A stretch of DNA of 64,000 bases from Porodaedalea pini (GCA_002794775.1 NBAY01000006.1:620001-684000); one strand, 5' to 3'; numbered from the stretch's first letter, positions 42,578 through 55,470 are shown. Translations and numbers: made by a program. The notes: a model not told the origin generated them from the sequence alone.

Positions 42578-45500
42578 TTAATGTCCATTCCGCAGAAGTT
42601 CGCGCAGGTTCGGGCCTATCGAGGGTAAGGAGACCGTAGTACTACGCGCCGTCGTCGTAGTCCCAGAGGCCGTTTCTCCGTTCTCAGAAGGACTACCATT
42701 TTTCGTAGCTTCTGAACTACTTTCTTTTCCCCGCCGGCTGCGGAGAGTATTCGCGTCCGACGTAACAATTAGGTCATTTTCCGCGCGGCGTCGGTCTATG
42801 TCGGCGACGAGCTGTGTGAAGGAGAGGAAGAGCACCTCGGCCTGCGCGAGCGTCGTGTCTAGCTCGATCGTCATACTGAGCTCGTTGCAGTACTTGAGGA
42901 TTTCGTCAAACTAGCAAAAATTGAATTAACGACACAAAATATACAACTGATTTGAGAAACTAACCTCAATCAAGTATCGAAGAATCACATCTCGATGTGA
43001 CTCTAGGATAGCGAGCGCAACAAATAGGACGAAGTTGGAGCTGTAATAATCCGTCCAGAGAACCTCCCACAGTCGCAAGACGTCGTCAAAGGGGAACTCG
43101 CGCTTGAATGCGATAAGTACCCATCTGCACGCCGAAATCGTATGAAGATCAGTCTTTACAGAGAACATCGATAATAAAGGTCGTTTTTTTACCGGAAGCA
43201 GAAGAATAGATTCAGCCCGTCAGTTTTCTCTGTTGTGCTGTGTGAGGACGTCGTGGAGAAGCCTTCAGTTAACAAAATAGCGCACCGAGATGGCGGTACA
43301 ACTCCGGATCCATCACGCTGATCAACTGCTGCAACGTCAGTAATTGCTTTTTCATGCCGCTTTGGTCGCGCAAGAAGTTTTGTTTCTGGGAGCAGATGAC
43401 TTATCAGAGAGGCTCAAACGAGATCGAGACAAGCAAAGCAAGTACCATGCGATTCATAACCTCCACGAAACACCAGAACGTCATCTCCTCGTCTCCACCC
43501 ATCACGACGTAAATTGGTGCGCATAAGTCTGACATGCCTTGCACATAGCCTTCATTACCTTCAGGTCAGTATACCGACAATATAAACACAGACTCGTGAC
43601 GAGCGAGATTTCAAAAACAAGACGGAAAGATACATACCGAGTTGTTTCTCGTAAAAGTTGTATGTCAACAGTATTCCTGCGAGCCGCTCTATGTGGTCGT
43701 TGCTTGGCGCCTGTGCGCCGTGGTCATTCGGAGTCGGCGAGAAAGTCGAGAATCGACGCGCAGCTTTGATTTCACTGCTATCCTGACTCGAGGACGAGGA
43801 TGATGGGGAAGACTCAGGCGAATGCGTTACAAAAAGGGGCTGCGTGCGGTCTGTACGCCGACAGTCGACGTCGATTCGATGCCGCTCCTCAATGACGTCC
43901 TGTCTGTTGAAAACTTCGTCTACGCCGCACCACTCATCCTTAATTCTCTGGTACTGCGTCCTATAATAACGTAAGGCCCCTTCTTTTACAACTTAAATCA
44001 AGGCAAACGTACCGTTTCTCATCCCACCGTTGTGCTCTTTGTGTGTCATTGGCATCCCAATCCAGGACACCAAGAATGAATGGCCAAATGCGCTTTCGCA
44101 GGTTGCCGCGCGGTGTAACGCCCTTCCGAAAGACCTCTTTCCGCATCTCCTCACTGCGCACGCGCGGGCGTCCATCGGATTGGAACCAGCCCAGCCACGT
44201 CTCCTCGTCAATAGGATGGCGTGGATCACGAGTGCTTCGGGGCTTCGGCAAATTCGCAGATGCGTGCAGCAATTCAAACACACCGAGCTCTCCATCCTCG
44301 TTCATCCGAGAACCCGTCGGAGTTGAGGTTCCTGATGCAACCGGAATCGCTCGAGCTTCGCGTTGGCGCGCCCGTTCTCCCTCTTCCGCCACAATCCGAG
44401 CCCAGCGCGCGAGATACACGCGTGCGCTCTCGAACTCGCCTACGCCGCCCTTCTCCACCCAGGATCCCCATTGCGTTTCTCCTGAAACGCTGACCAGTGA
44501 TTTGACAGGGTCCGGGAGATGCGGAACAATAGGCTGAGCAAGTGGATGCGAGAGAATGTGCTGAGCTGCGTGGCGAGTCGCCCGTGTAAGCTGTGCGAAA
44601 CTCTGCAGAAATGCGGTGCGTGTTTGCGAGCGCGACTGCGGAGAACCTGGGGCGTGGAGGGAACGATGGAGAACAGATGATCTTTCTGAGTATGGGTTGG
44701 AGGTGTTGCCGTTGATTGAAGCTGAAGCACTCGATGCATTGGCAGTAGATAGGGGCCTTGGGCGCCTATGAGCAGGAACTGGTGAGTATGAATTGGCGTA
44801 AGAGGACTGGGCCAGAATGTCGTCGACCGCATCATCGTCAAAGAGTTGCATCGTATGAGTTTCAATGTCAGCTTTACTCGGGTCGACAAGGAAGAGCGTA
44901 GATTGGAGGTTGGACCGGAGAAGATGAGCATATTGTCTCAGACGAGCGAGTAAATCTTCGCCGCCCCAAGTTGTAGTCAGACCCGGAGCTCGAGAACCTG
45001 AATCGATGACACGTGGAGGATAAGAGGACGGTGTGGCATTAGATCCCGAACTTAACTGGTTAATAGGAGGTGAAATGGGCGATGTGCTGAATGAACGCGA
45101 CTCTTCGTCATGAAAGTACAGCGTTGGAAGCGTTGAACCGCTGGTAAGATTGACAGCAATAGAGCCATCTAAAAGCAGAATATGAATTTAATGACACTTA
45201 AAATAACTATATTTCTTAGACTTACGCCAGGAAGTAAGAGTGGGAGGGTGGACGATCAAAGAGTAGACAGACGACAGGGGAACTGAGAACGCATAAGTCT
45301 CAGGACGTCTGACTGGCAAGTCAATGAGGACTACATCTGAGAATATGAGAAGGTGATGTTAATGTTCGTGATGTTTGAGGTCTGTTCGGCATGCTGAGGG
45401 CGTACCTTCATCCTCATCGTCTACCCCGGCCCTCTCCTCGATTCTGACGAACTTGTCCCATTCTTCTTTACCCTTCTCATTCAGTAACGACTCTGGGATC

Positions 45501-45865
45501 CACGCGAGGAGATAGACCGCATTGACAGCTTCCTATGATACATAACAGGTCGAATCAGATAGCCTGGTGCGAGAGAGACTCGTCGAACTCACGCGTTTGA
45601 CAAGGGTGACGAAGCCCGGTATGTTGTCCCGCGCATATGCAGTCGGATGAACATACACCTTTGACTTGCTGTACAAAAGGCGATATTTCTCGTGGTCGTT
45701 CTCGACTACGGCGCCGTGGCCAAGCGGGTCTTCGCCTTGCTTTATTTCAACCATCGATCCGTCCTGTTTCAACGCGTCATTGCTCGAACCTCTAGAGTTC
45801 AGGTGATAAGAGCCACGTACCGAGACTGTTGAGAGCGACAATTTTCTGGAACGAGGGCTTATCAT
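42578..45865 (-). CDS. GYP7: TBC-domain Rab GTPase-activating protein (Gyp7/TBC1D15 type)
   Basis: Multi-exon gene read from about 45865 (ATG of MISPRSRKLSLS) to the stop at 42578. The N-terminal part (EKYRLLYSKSKVYVHPTAYARDNIPGFVTLV) matches the Rab-binding domain of Gyp7-like proteins. A Ser-rich linker follows. The TBC domain starts near GVTPRGNLRKRIWPFILGV and contains the arginine-finger block RIDVDCRRTDRTQP, the glutamine-finger block YVQGMSDLCAPIY, and FWCFVEVMNRM. The C-terminus is Ser/Thr-rich. Gyp7 stimulates GTP hydrolysis on Ypt7 (Rab7) and so controls vacuole fusion; the target is inferred from the family. Exon borders were not all fixed. Confidence 0.9.
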
Positions 45866-46114
45866 AGCCAAGACGATGCAATTACGTTTATAGGCCCCCT
45901 TATGCTGCGGACAGAGCGTGGTTTGAAGGGATTGGTGAGCTCAGCATAGCGGCGCAGCGCGCAGTTGCTTCATTCATTGCAATGAGGTCACGCGTCTGTG
46001 CATTTCCGCAACGCGTACGAAGATCACACGCTACAAGCAAGTTAGCAACTTCACTCAAAGCATGAATAAACGAAATCAAGCTCAATAATCGTTGAACAAA
46101 CAGTTAAAAAAAAG
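45866..46114. other. Spacer between the UTP21 end and the TBC gene start
   Basis: About 250 bases, probably the TBC gene promoter. No gene is seen. Confidence 0.5.
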
Positions 46115-49100
46115 CTATAATACATCCCGGACGAAACTAAGAGTGCCCAGACTCGCCGTGATTACCTCCAGAACACGCTTGCTCTCTTGCACCTGTGCCT
46201 CTCGCAGGGACTCTAGTGCATCGCAGAGCTCTGGATTCGCGACGAACACCTCCCCGTGCAAACGAAGGAGCGCCCCTATAATTGCTTGCACGGCCTCAAA
46301 GTCACGATGCGAACGTAACCGCCAGCCGAGCGCGCCGACAAGTGTGCGCAGGCCTTCGAGCGAGGATCCAAGAGAACGTAATTCGAGGTCAAGCCCTGCT
46401 GGCGTTAGGGTCTTCAAATACACAAAGAAGTCCTCGTCTACAGTTCAATAGGGAAAAACAGATCAGATTATATTCAAAACCACAGAAATAGAGGTAACTG
46501 ACAGTCTCCTTCCGGATCCTCGGACACTAACTTGCGGAAGAAGTTGCTATCTGCTTGAGACGCGCCGGCCTCTAACCGCTTGCTAGACTTTCTTGTGTGA
46601 CCTTCTGAATATTCATTCTGTGTCACAGCAAAGCGATGCTCGACACCAGGTAACGTAGGTAAGAAGAACGGAGCCTTTTCAGGAGGCTTAGGTGGCTCTT
46701 TGGGTTTATTTCGTTGCTGTGAGATGACAGTGATAAGTCAGGGTAGAAACAAATGAGTCAGTGGAATACTTACCTGAATGACCTCCAGATTAAGAAGCGT
46801 TTGCCACCGTGCGCGAGGGAGCAGGGTCAGAGTAATGAGATCACCACCGAGTTGTGATGGTGTGGAGTACACATCTAACGGCTCCTCCACAGTCAGCGCT
46901 TGAAGTGCATCTAGAGCTGATTGTGCAGCGTCAGCGTAAAACGAAAAGGCTGATTGAAGATAAACTACCACACTCACCTTCGATTTCAGCAGTGCCTTGT
47001 ATCGAAGGCAAAGCAAATTCTACGTTGTCTACGTCAACAACGCCATGCAAGGATACATCTGTATATTGCGCTCTGTTTGCCCTTAAGAAGGATGATAAGC
47101 ATAACGTGTACCTTACATGTACAAGTGATGAAGATGGGTAAATACCAGAGATATACACCGACACTATCCACATGCGCTGTCGCAAGAAAGTCGTTCGTCG
47201 GCGAGAAGGCAATGCTAGTCGCCAAGCTAGCAGTCCGGAAGGTGTCTATCAAACGACCAGTCGGAATGTCGAAGGTCCGGATAATGGAATCCAGGGAAGT
47301 CGTGATTAGCCATCGGGAGTCTGGGGAGAAAGCCTGTTTCACTTGTAAGATTCGAGCAACAGATCTCGAGAAATGCTAAATCGTACTATGTCCAAAACGT
47401 TTCCCGTAAAGCCATGCATTTCACGAACGATTCGTCTCGTCTCGATATCCACGAGGCGGACGACAAGATCGTCGCAGACCACGGCCAATAGCCCGCTATC
47501 TCGCTGTAACAGTATCGACGAACAAGTACTCGGCAATACGAGCGTCTGCAAGAGTGCTTCAGTGTGGAAGTCAAAGAACTACATGGACTGTCTGTCAGCA
47601 TTTGTCGTGAGAGACTAATGACAACGATGCTCACGTTGATTGTCCCATCAAATGTACTCGCAATGACTAATCTGTTGAGCGAGTCGGAAGCCAAGCCATT
47701 TACTGAACGATCGTTACTCGACGTATGCAATCGAGACACAACCTCGGGAGGACGAGATCCAATTTTGTAAGACTTTCGTCGGATACCAGACTGCATGTTG
47801 TACATGTGGATGACCCCAGTGGAGGTGCTTGCAATGCCAAAGTTGCCGCACGCAGACACGCAAACGGCCTAAATAAAATAAAAGGACGAGTGAGAAACAG
47901 ATATTCAGAACTCCTCCGCTAAAGTGCGAAATACTCACACGAACAGAGCCTGCAGAGACCTTCTTCTTGCCCTTAGTGGAATTTGCTTCATTGAGGTTGA
48001 GCGCCCACTTCCCAAGCTTCTTTTCGCGAACAGACCATGTACGAGCGACGGATTCCTGCTTGTGCGCAGACAGCACATCATCCCAATCTTTAGACCGCGT
48101 AGTGGAGAAAGCCAGTTGAGTGATTGGAGGAAGTTTGAGGTTGGCTACGGGTGTCGAGAGAGCCGTCGCCTTTTTGGTTAGAGAACCTAAATTTTTGAGT
48201 TCAGTCGAGTCTCCGATAAATAGATAAACCCATCGAACTGTACCCTGTGAGAGCTCAAAGCTCCGAGAATCTCGTACAACGGATGTGCATCGTAGACTTC
48301 GGTCCCTGGCAGCCGTCAAAAGTTGTTTTCCGTCATCGCCATAATAACGGATCAGATGCGGGGGCTCGTGATGGCCTGAACGGAACTTTAATAGCCGTGG
48401 AGGAGCAGAAGGCGACTCGAAGAACCATTGCTTGATGACTTATTCAACGCAGTGTAAGACTGATATTTTCAAATTTATTCACCTTTACGCTGTTGTCTTC
48501 GCTGGAGCTGACCAAGACCGGCTGCCCTGGTACCCATTCAATCGCTGTTACCGCACGATCATGCGCTCCTCGCATAACATGAAGCAAGCGCCCGCCATTG
48601 TTGAGGTCCCATAATGCAATGTGCCCGTTCGACGACGCACTGGCGAGCACAGACTGACCGTCTGCAAAGGAATAACATCAGCATTTGTTGACTTGAACAA
48701 GATAGTCGAGGCTTACCACTCCTGAATGAGAGGCTTCGAATAGGACTTTCATCCATATAGATCCGCATGAGTCGCTCGTCAGCTCTAATGTCGTACAGCG
48801 AGATCTCTCCCGACGAGAAACCGATCGCAACCACGTCAATGGCAGGCGATTGCGTGAGTGCAGTAATAGCACACGGAGAGCCTGCATCTGCACTGTCTCG
48901 TAGTCGACTTCCTTCGAATTTATGGATACATGTCCTAAAAAAAGAGGAAATACTGAGAAGCCGCGCCAAAGATGAGGGTGTTGGTGCTTACTGCGTACGT
49001 ATATTCCATAATTGCATAGTGCCTTGGCTGCTTGCGACGAGGATCTTGTTAAGATAGGTTGCAGGATGGAGAACGATTGTCGCAGTGAATCCATTCTCGA

Positions 49101-49787
49101 ATTGAATTGAGCCAGCCAGCTCTATGTCAGTTCAAATCAATTAAGAATTCGCGAATGGACGCAGAAGTGACTTACCCATAGCCGAGCAGTCCCAAATGAA
49201 CAAACGCGATCCATCCTCAGAAAGAGAGAGTATTTGGTCACCGAAAGGAAGAATAAATGAGAGATCCGAGTCAAGAGGGTTCATCAGACGTCCAACCTAC
49301 AAGAAGGGAAGGTCAGAAAAGACGCTCAAACGTAGTCAGAAGGATTTCATTCCTACTTCTTTCCCTCTCAAATATTTTATAATATTAGGACCACTAGACG
49401 CCCAGACGGCATCGCCGTTCATAGCGAGGCATGAAATCGGTTGATCACAATCCGGTCCTAATGAAGCCTAACCTCAGTATATACCACTTAACGCTGAAGA
49501 GTATGCGCACATACCGACGAACAGCAGCGTCATTTTTCCACCTCCCACATAGCCCACGATCTTCCCAAGCATGTCAAGATGTGTATACGAGGCCCATCGG
49601 TTGCACCCTTAAACGAGCGTGCCTGGAGGACGAACGGAATATGGTTCGTGACGAGTCCAAGAGCACGGAAGGGAGCAAAGAGGCGGGGCTTCTGTGACTT
49701 GTCGTTGTCCTTCAAGGATGCATCGGTGCGTGTGCGCTTTTTCGGCCGCGTATCCCGCTCCAGCAGACTGTTTGTGACCATCGCCAT
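46115..49787 (-). CDS. UTP21: U3 snoRNP small-subunit processome protein Utp21 (WDR36)
   Basis: At least fourteen short exons, read from MAMVTNSLLERDTRPKKRTRTD at 49787 to FVRDVL-stop at 46115. Two WD40 propellers are visible in pieces, e.g. HKFEGSRLRDSADAGSPCAITAL, SVLASASSNGHIALWDLNNGGRLL and SPDSRWLITTSLDSIIRTFDIPTG. The block LLTAARDRSLRCTSVVRDSRSFELSQG is diagnostic of Utp21. The C-terminal Utp21 domain contains LTPAGLDLELRSL. The protein works in the nucleolus in 18S rRNA processing. The start lies in a GCGATG/GCGACG repeat, and the second ATG in it (two codons on) is an equal candidate. Confidence 0.93.
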
Positions 49788-49929
49788 CGCCGTCGCCGTC
49801 GCCGTTCAAGACGCGTGCTCACTCAAGACTCGGAAATTTTGAAGATCCGCGTAGTGATCGACGTCGAAAGCGTGTCGCGCGCCGTCCTTCACTCAGCTCT
49901 CGTCAACATCGACGAACGAGGGACCAGCA

Positions 49930-50954
49930 ATGTCCACACAACGAACTCCGGCACTTTCTTTAGTGACTCTTCCGGAACTATCACCCGCTGTCGTGCTCAC
50001 TGGATCATTGATTCTCGCGCTTGTGGTCATCATCCGTGCGTCTTACTGTGTCTATTGCGAATGCAACAGCCAGCTAACAATTCGCTTTCTTTATAGTCGC
50101 TGTATACATCGCTCGTTCGAAGTCACCGTCGAAAGGGAATTTGATTCTACTGGTCGGAGATGCAGATGCAGGCAAGAGTGCAATACTATCAACGGTACGA
50201 TATCCCGAGCTCCTATTTATTTGACTTGTCTAACTCCATCGGAATGCAGATAGTCTATGAACGAACTCTCCCTACACACACATCTTTTCAGGTCAACAGC
50301 TCACTCGTCCCGGAGTCATTCTTGCAGAAGAAGAAGCAGTTGCAGATAGTTGACATCCCCGGACATCCGCGTCTGCGCAATCTGTTCAAGACGTATGTCC
50401 CGGATGCGAAGGCAGTCGTGTTCGTTGTCGATACCAGTACGATAACGAGGAACGGGCGTGACGTAGCTGAGTGAGTTGACCGACGCTTGTACACATTTGT
50501 ACATTATTAACGAGGTGCACGCTATAGGCATCTGCACCACGTTCTCCACGCAATCACTTCCCTCCCGCCCACACACTCACTGCCAGCATTGCTCATCCTC
50601 GCACACAAGACCGATCTCCTCTCCTCCGGTTCCACCCAGGATCGGTCTTCGCTCGCGATTTCACGCGTGCGCACCGTGCTCGAGCGCGAGCTCGAGAAGC
50701 GCCGTTCAGTCGCGGCTGGAGGAGTCGGTATCGAAGGACTTGGTGCAGAAGGTGAAGGCGCGGAGATGGGTGGACTGGAATGCGGAGCGAGCGGTATCTT
50801 CCGCTTTGCTGAGTGGGAAGGCGGTGAGATTGGCTTTGCAGCTACATGTGTGAAGGTCGGCGAGACTTTCGGTAATGAGAAACCAGCCGAGAAGAATAGT
50901 GATGCCGCCACTGGGCTAGACGCCTTGAGGATCTGGCTTGATGACCTTCCATGA
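49930..50954 (+). CDS. SRP102: Signal recognition particle receptor subunit beta
   Basis: Four or more exons starting at the ATG of MSTQRTPALSLVTLPELSP. One N-terminal membrane span (AVVLTGSLILALVVII) leads into a GTPase domain with P-loop GDADAGKSA, the G3 motif DIPGHPRLR and the G4-like AHKTD. SR-beta anchors the SRP receptor alpha subunit in the ER membrane for co-translational targeting. The C-terminus ends in a short helix LDALRIWLDDLP. The gene is divergent from UTP21, with about 140 bases between the start codons. Confidence 0.9.
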
Positions 50955-51533
50955 TACTAGCCATTATTTCTTCCTGGTATAATACTAGTACTGTAATTTC
51001 TAGTAAAAAAAAGGCCCATTTCCCACTGGTCTGTGCACCGTCATCATCCCAATACGGCCTTGAGACAAATGCCGACAAACAACGCGTGAAAATCCGTATA
51101 AAAGAGCCTTCGCGTCTTTTTTGCTTCCTTACCGCAGCCTCAAAGACAGTGCCGGTCCGTTGTTCATCCACAACCAGGAAACGGCGATTCGGTTTAGCGA
51201 AGACGACACTGGGCGGATTAAGAACTCGCTGCTTCCCCTGTGCTCGAGAGGGCGCAGGCTGGATGGAGTAGTGGGTGTCAGACCTCCCATACATCTATTC
51301 CGATATTGCCCGTTCTTTTTACCTTTAAGTAGGGTTGGAGTGTCTTTTCAATGCAATCTTAATTTCAATCAAATGAACTGGCACAGCAAGTAGAGAATAA
51401 TGCATGTACGAAGGACGATGCAACAGAGCGGCGCTACAGTCACAGGTAGGTAAAGTTATGAAGAAAATTAGAGAAGCGCAGACAAGTATCCCTAGGCCGC
51501 CGCCCCCAACCATCTAAAACGTGTGTATAAAGC
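50955..51533. other. Convergent intergenic region
   Basis: 580 bases between SR-beta and SAR1. I see short ORFs only and no recognisable gene. Confidence 0.5.
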
Positions 51534-52544
51534 TTACATCTGGGAGGAACGTCGAAGTTAGAACACGGATGCGCTGTAGACAAAGGCAAACTTACGTATT
51601 GCGACATCCACCGAATACCTTAATACAATTCAACTCGTCAGCTAGATTTACTAAGAGGGAATGGAGCGGCCACGTACCCTCGCCATAGCCCTGCCTCTGG
51701 ACGACAGAGCACATGAAGATCTCGATGGGACGGATATCACTCAGAGGTACCTTGCCCTGCAACAAATGGACAATGAGTACATCACGTTAAGTTCATTCTT
51801 GATACGAAAGCACCTTTCCGGTCGTCTGGTACAAACCAAGGTGGTGTCGGAGCTCGTCCTCGCTCACAGCACCCGGAGCATCAATCTTGTTTCCGAGCAC
51901 AAGGAATGGCACCTTCGAGAGCTCTTCGATGGAGAGAAGTGCGTCGAGCTCGGCCTTCGACTCGGGGAAACGTTCATGATCTGCGCTGTCGACGAGGAAG
52001 ACAATACCGTCGACTTCGGGGAAGTAATCACGCCAGAGGCGCCGTGCTGTTTATACGAAGTTGTGTGTTGAGAAGGACATGGAATGGGCACCGAACATGT
52101 ACATGTCAGTCTCGTCTTTGTTGAGAAGAGAATTGGGATAGATACGCACCCTGGACGTGTCCACCAAGGTCATAAGTAGTGAACTTGACGCTACCAATAG
52201 CAAGCTCCTCAGATGCTACACTGAAGAGATCAGTTGGTGAAGCATGTGGTATCGTGTGCTGGACGCACTAGGATGCAGCGTGGGTTGAAGAACAGCAAGT
52301 CGGTCATTCTTCAGCATATGAAGCAGCGTCTACCCCAGAACTTCAGTATACATTCCACCATAGTGTCTACATGATATTGCTCACCGTCTTTCCAGCATTG
52401 TCCAGACCAAGGAAGAGGATTTTGGCATTTTTGTTCAGCAGGCCTGGTCAGTACCCGCGTCAGACACTAGCGTTCACCCTTTCTGAAAGCAGAAAGCATA
52501 CCCAGCTGCGAGAGGACGTCAACAAGCCAGTTCCAGATGAACAT
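51534..52544 (-). CDS. SAR1: Small GTPase Sar1, COPII coat initiator
   Basis: Read from [15 protein letters not shown] at 52544. About six exons with short introns join to a protein of about 190 residues. The P-loop is GLDNAGKT, the switch-II block DLGGHVQ, and the guanine-specificity motif NKID. The N-terminal amphipathic helix (FIWNW) inserts in the ER membrane upon GTP loading. The last exon is tiny (51534-51539) and ends the protein in QYM; most Sar1 proteins end QYI. The PIG-M-like copy on the other strand starts only 153 bases away, so the two share one short promoter interval. Confidence 0.93.
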
Positions 52545-52696
52545 AGCGTATCAGGTTGGTGCACAGTGCAGAACAAGCCTAACAAACGAGCTGAAGTGAG
52601 GTGAGCACACCGACGAGACGCGTGGGAAGTACGACGTGGCCGGGACGGCTTGCCGTTGATGTAATTTGTAATGCTCGGAGCTGAAGTCAACTTGCC

Positions 52697-54280
52697 ATGA
52701 ACGTCTCATCTCTCCGGAACACTTCTTTCAATACTGTCATAGTCTTCTCAATACTCCTGTAAGTTGCTCTTATATTCTACAGCGAATGGCACGACAAACA
52801 CTCTGTTGTCAAATATACAGATGTCGACTACTGCGTCTTCACTGACGCAGCTCGATTTCTCCTGCACTCGACACGTGCGACTGGAGGCAGGCCAGCCAAC
52901 ATTGCGCAAGGGGTTTTAGGAGAATATCTTGGTTTCGGAGAGTGAGTAATAGCAGCTTTCATAGTGCTATGTATTGAGTTGACATGGTTATGAAGTCCAT
53001 ACTACCGCGAAGCCTATCGCTATACACCCCTGCTGGCTTTGATTATGACGCCCAACATTTTTCTACATCCATCTTTTGGAAAGTATATCTTCTCAGCGTG
53101 CGATATCATCGTTGGAGTCCTCCTGTACAAACTCCTTCTGTTGACGGCGTTGCCCCAAGCTTCACCCCAAGCAACGAACGAGGCGCGCGAGCGTCAAGCA
53201 ACATTCTGTGCATCCTTGTATCTTCTCAGCCCAATGGTCTTCTCTATTCCCACGCGCGGCTCGTCAGAGTCTACGCTTGGAGCACTCGTAATAGGGACGC
53301 TCTATCTAGTGATGCTCTCGGGGAAGACTCAGAGGACTTGGGACGCGACAGCTGCCATGCTCGGAATCGCGACACATTGGAAAATCTACCTGCTGATCTA
53401 CGGCGTGAGCCTCGTTGCTGTCATGACATCTGAATCCGGGAAGAATATGAGCTTCAAGGACTGGGCGAGAAACCTGTTGAGTGTGCAAAGTATTCGATTT
53501 GCGATTATAAGCGCAGGGACGTTTATGCTCCTCAATGGTGTCATGTACCTCATGTACGATTTCTTTCTTTCTTTACACTCCTTTACAAATACTGTCTCTT
53601 CTCTTGCTGACAGCTGGGGATACCCATTATTCTTTACGAAACATACCTTTATCACATCCACCGGCTGGACCACAAGCACAATTTTTCGCCATACTGGCTA
53701 CTCATGGGCCATATACTTCACGTACCCGGCATACGCACATCTGCATCCCGGGCGTCCAGCACTATGGCAACGCTTCGCACGGTCTCCATTTGCTTCGTTT
53801 GTGCCGCAGATGACACTGAGCTTGGGCTCGGGTCTGGCATTCGGACGCGCTGGCTCTCAGCATCTTCCATTCACATGGTTCGTTCAGACAGCAGCGTTCG
53901 TTACCCTCTAAAGTATGCACGTCGCAAGTAAGTCATAAAACGGACACAAATTGGAACAACAAAGCTAATATATATGTGCGCAGTATTTCCTTTGGTACTT
54001 GACTATCCTACCGCTCGTGTTCCCGTCGCTCGCTATCACTCGGACTAAAGCCATTTCGATGGTCGCAATTTGGGTCGGCGCTCAAGCCCTGTGGCTCAAG
54101 TCTGCTTATGACCTCGAGTTTGTTGGGAAGAACGTCTACTACCATGTCTGGGCGTGCAGCGTCCTGTTCCTGCTGGTCAATTGCTGGGAGCTCTGCCAGA
54201 TCATGCTCGCATACCAGTGGTCAAATGCTGAAGATGAGGAAAAGCGCACAGCGAGCACGGAACTGGAGAAAGACATCTGA
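52697..54280 (+). pseudogene. GPI14: GPI mannosyltransferase I (PIG-M/Gpi14), degenerate copy 1
   Basis: Clear homology to PIG-M along the whole length: the DxD-type [16 protein letters not shown]-equivalent [47 protein letters not shown] and YFLWYLT. PIG-M adds the first mannose to GPI precursors in the ER lumen. Lesions are a TAA at codon 22 (52760-52762; copy 2 has CGA there), a local frameshift near 53625 (two extra bases), a compensating shift near 53705, and a two-base loss just before the final exon near 53911. The first intron is preserved, so it is not a retrocopy. Homology to copy 2 begins six bases before the ATG. Confidence 0.85.
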
Positions 54281-54394
54281 GGATATGATTTGAGTTCTTT
54301 CATGAATGTGCGTATTCTTACAGTGCTGACGTGTAGTTTACAACAGTATCGGATTAGAACCAGATTTTAACGATGGCGAGGAATCCAGGCACAC

Positions 54395-54656
54395 TCATTT
54401 CAGCTTTGCATCGATGGCCTCCCTCGTCAATCCCTCCGCACCATCTCTAATCTCGATGACTTTCTGAACATCCACCTAGCGTCATGTACGATCAGGAGAT
54501 GTAGTAGCTGAAAGGAGAGGCTTAACACACCGTATTCTGGAAGTCAATCATCGCACTGGCGTGCGGTGTAAGGAGAGTCGTTTCGCTCCCAGTTGGCGAC
54601 CAGTTGACAAGCACGATTGGATAGTTTGTCCGTCCATCGTCATACTTGACTTTGTA
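54395..54656 (-). pseudogene. 3-prime fragment of a GMF (glia maturation factor) homologue
   Basis: Two exons, about 54541-54656 and 54395-54478, read YKVKYDDGRTNYPIVLVNWSP, then VDVQKVIEIRDGAEGLTREAID and a stop. This matches the C-terminal half of the ADF-fold protein GMF, which debranches Arp2/3 actin networks. The reading begins exactly at an AACAG|T acceptor-like junction, where WD40-derived sequence starts, and the N-terminal half is absent from the adjacent sequence. The gene is therefore truncated, or its 5-prime exons are far away. The family call is by pattern and moderate. Confidence 0.6.
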
Positions 54657-54960
54657 CTGTTGTCAGACCCAGAGACGATATGGTGTCCATCTGGGGAGTA
54701 TCCCACAGACCTGGCCTGATTGCTATGGCCTTTAAGAGGCTCGCCAACCGGACTGCCGCTCTGAATGTCCCAGATGTGGATGGTTCTGTCCTCAGACCCA
54801 GAGATGATATCATCTCTGGGTCTCAGGACAGAACTATCTATGTCTGGGATGCTCAGAGCGGCAGTCTGGTTGGGCAGCCTCTTCAAGGCCATGGGGAATT
54901 GGTCATGTCTGTGGGATACTCCCCAGATGGACACTATATCATCTCTGGGTCTGACAACAG
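54657..54960. repeat. Head-to-head inverted WD40-repeat fragments with a 26-bp palindromic centre
   Basis: The minus strand of 54657-54808 and the plus strand of 54809-54960 encode near-identical WD40 units (IISGSEDRTIHIWD and IISGSQDRTIYVWD; SVGYSPDGHHIVSGSDNS and SVGYSPDGHYIISGSDNS). The centre 54783-54834 is an almost perfect palindrome (one mismatch per 26-bp arm). Such highly similar WD40 units are typical of fungal NACHT-WD40 (HET-E-like) genes. A third, decayed unit with a stop runs on to about 55050. Confidence 0.8.
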
Positions 54961-55134
54961 TATGATTTGAATCTGGGATGCTCAGAGTGGCAGACAGGTT
55001 GGAGAGTTATATCAGGGCCAGACCCATTGGAAATCATACTCTTCAGACAGAAAATGCTTTATATCCAGTTCTATAGATGAAGTTACAGATGAAGCACCAA
55101 GAATACAATCAATCATTTACTTGAAAGTTTGTCA

Positions 55135-55470
55135 CATGGCAGGAAAATCCAGGGTTTTCTGTGAAGGAGGAGTATATCACAGAGTGTTTAGTGGGGCTCA
55201 TATAATTTTGGCTGAAAAAGCTGTATATGGACAATGAAACTAATTATAGTCATAAGCAAGAGGATGGAGTGTGAAGAGATTTGGAACCATAGTGCACATG
55301 ACACAATAAGATCATGTGACTACTATTTATGGAAATTAAAAATCACGTGTTATTAGGTTCCAAATCTCTTCACACTCCATCCTCTCGCTTATGACTATAA
55401 TTAGTTTCATTGTCCATATACAGCTTTTTCAGCCAAAATTATATGAGCCTCACTAAACACTCTGTGATAT
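55135..55470. repeat. Fold-back inverted repeat, right arm split by element 2
   Basis: Left arm 55135-55288, 67-bp spacer, right arm 55356-55470, then the remainder of the right arm at 61719-61758 after element 2. With the element removed, the arms are about 154 bp with few mismatches, the outer 40 bp being the most diverged. There is no coding capacity. It resembles a long-armed MITE or fold-back element, but its own target duplication was not found. Confidence 0.8.

Noticed and set aside
52757..52784. GTAAGT ... CTACAG as an intron removing the TAA of PIG-M copy 1
   Set aside because: Only about 24 nt long, far below the usual 45-65 nt, and copy 2 codes through the same stretch.
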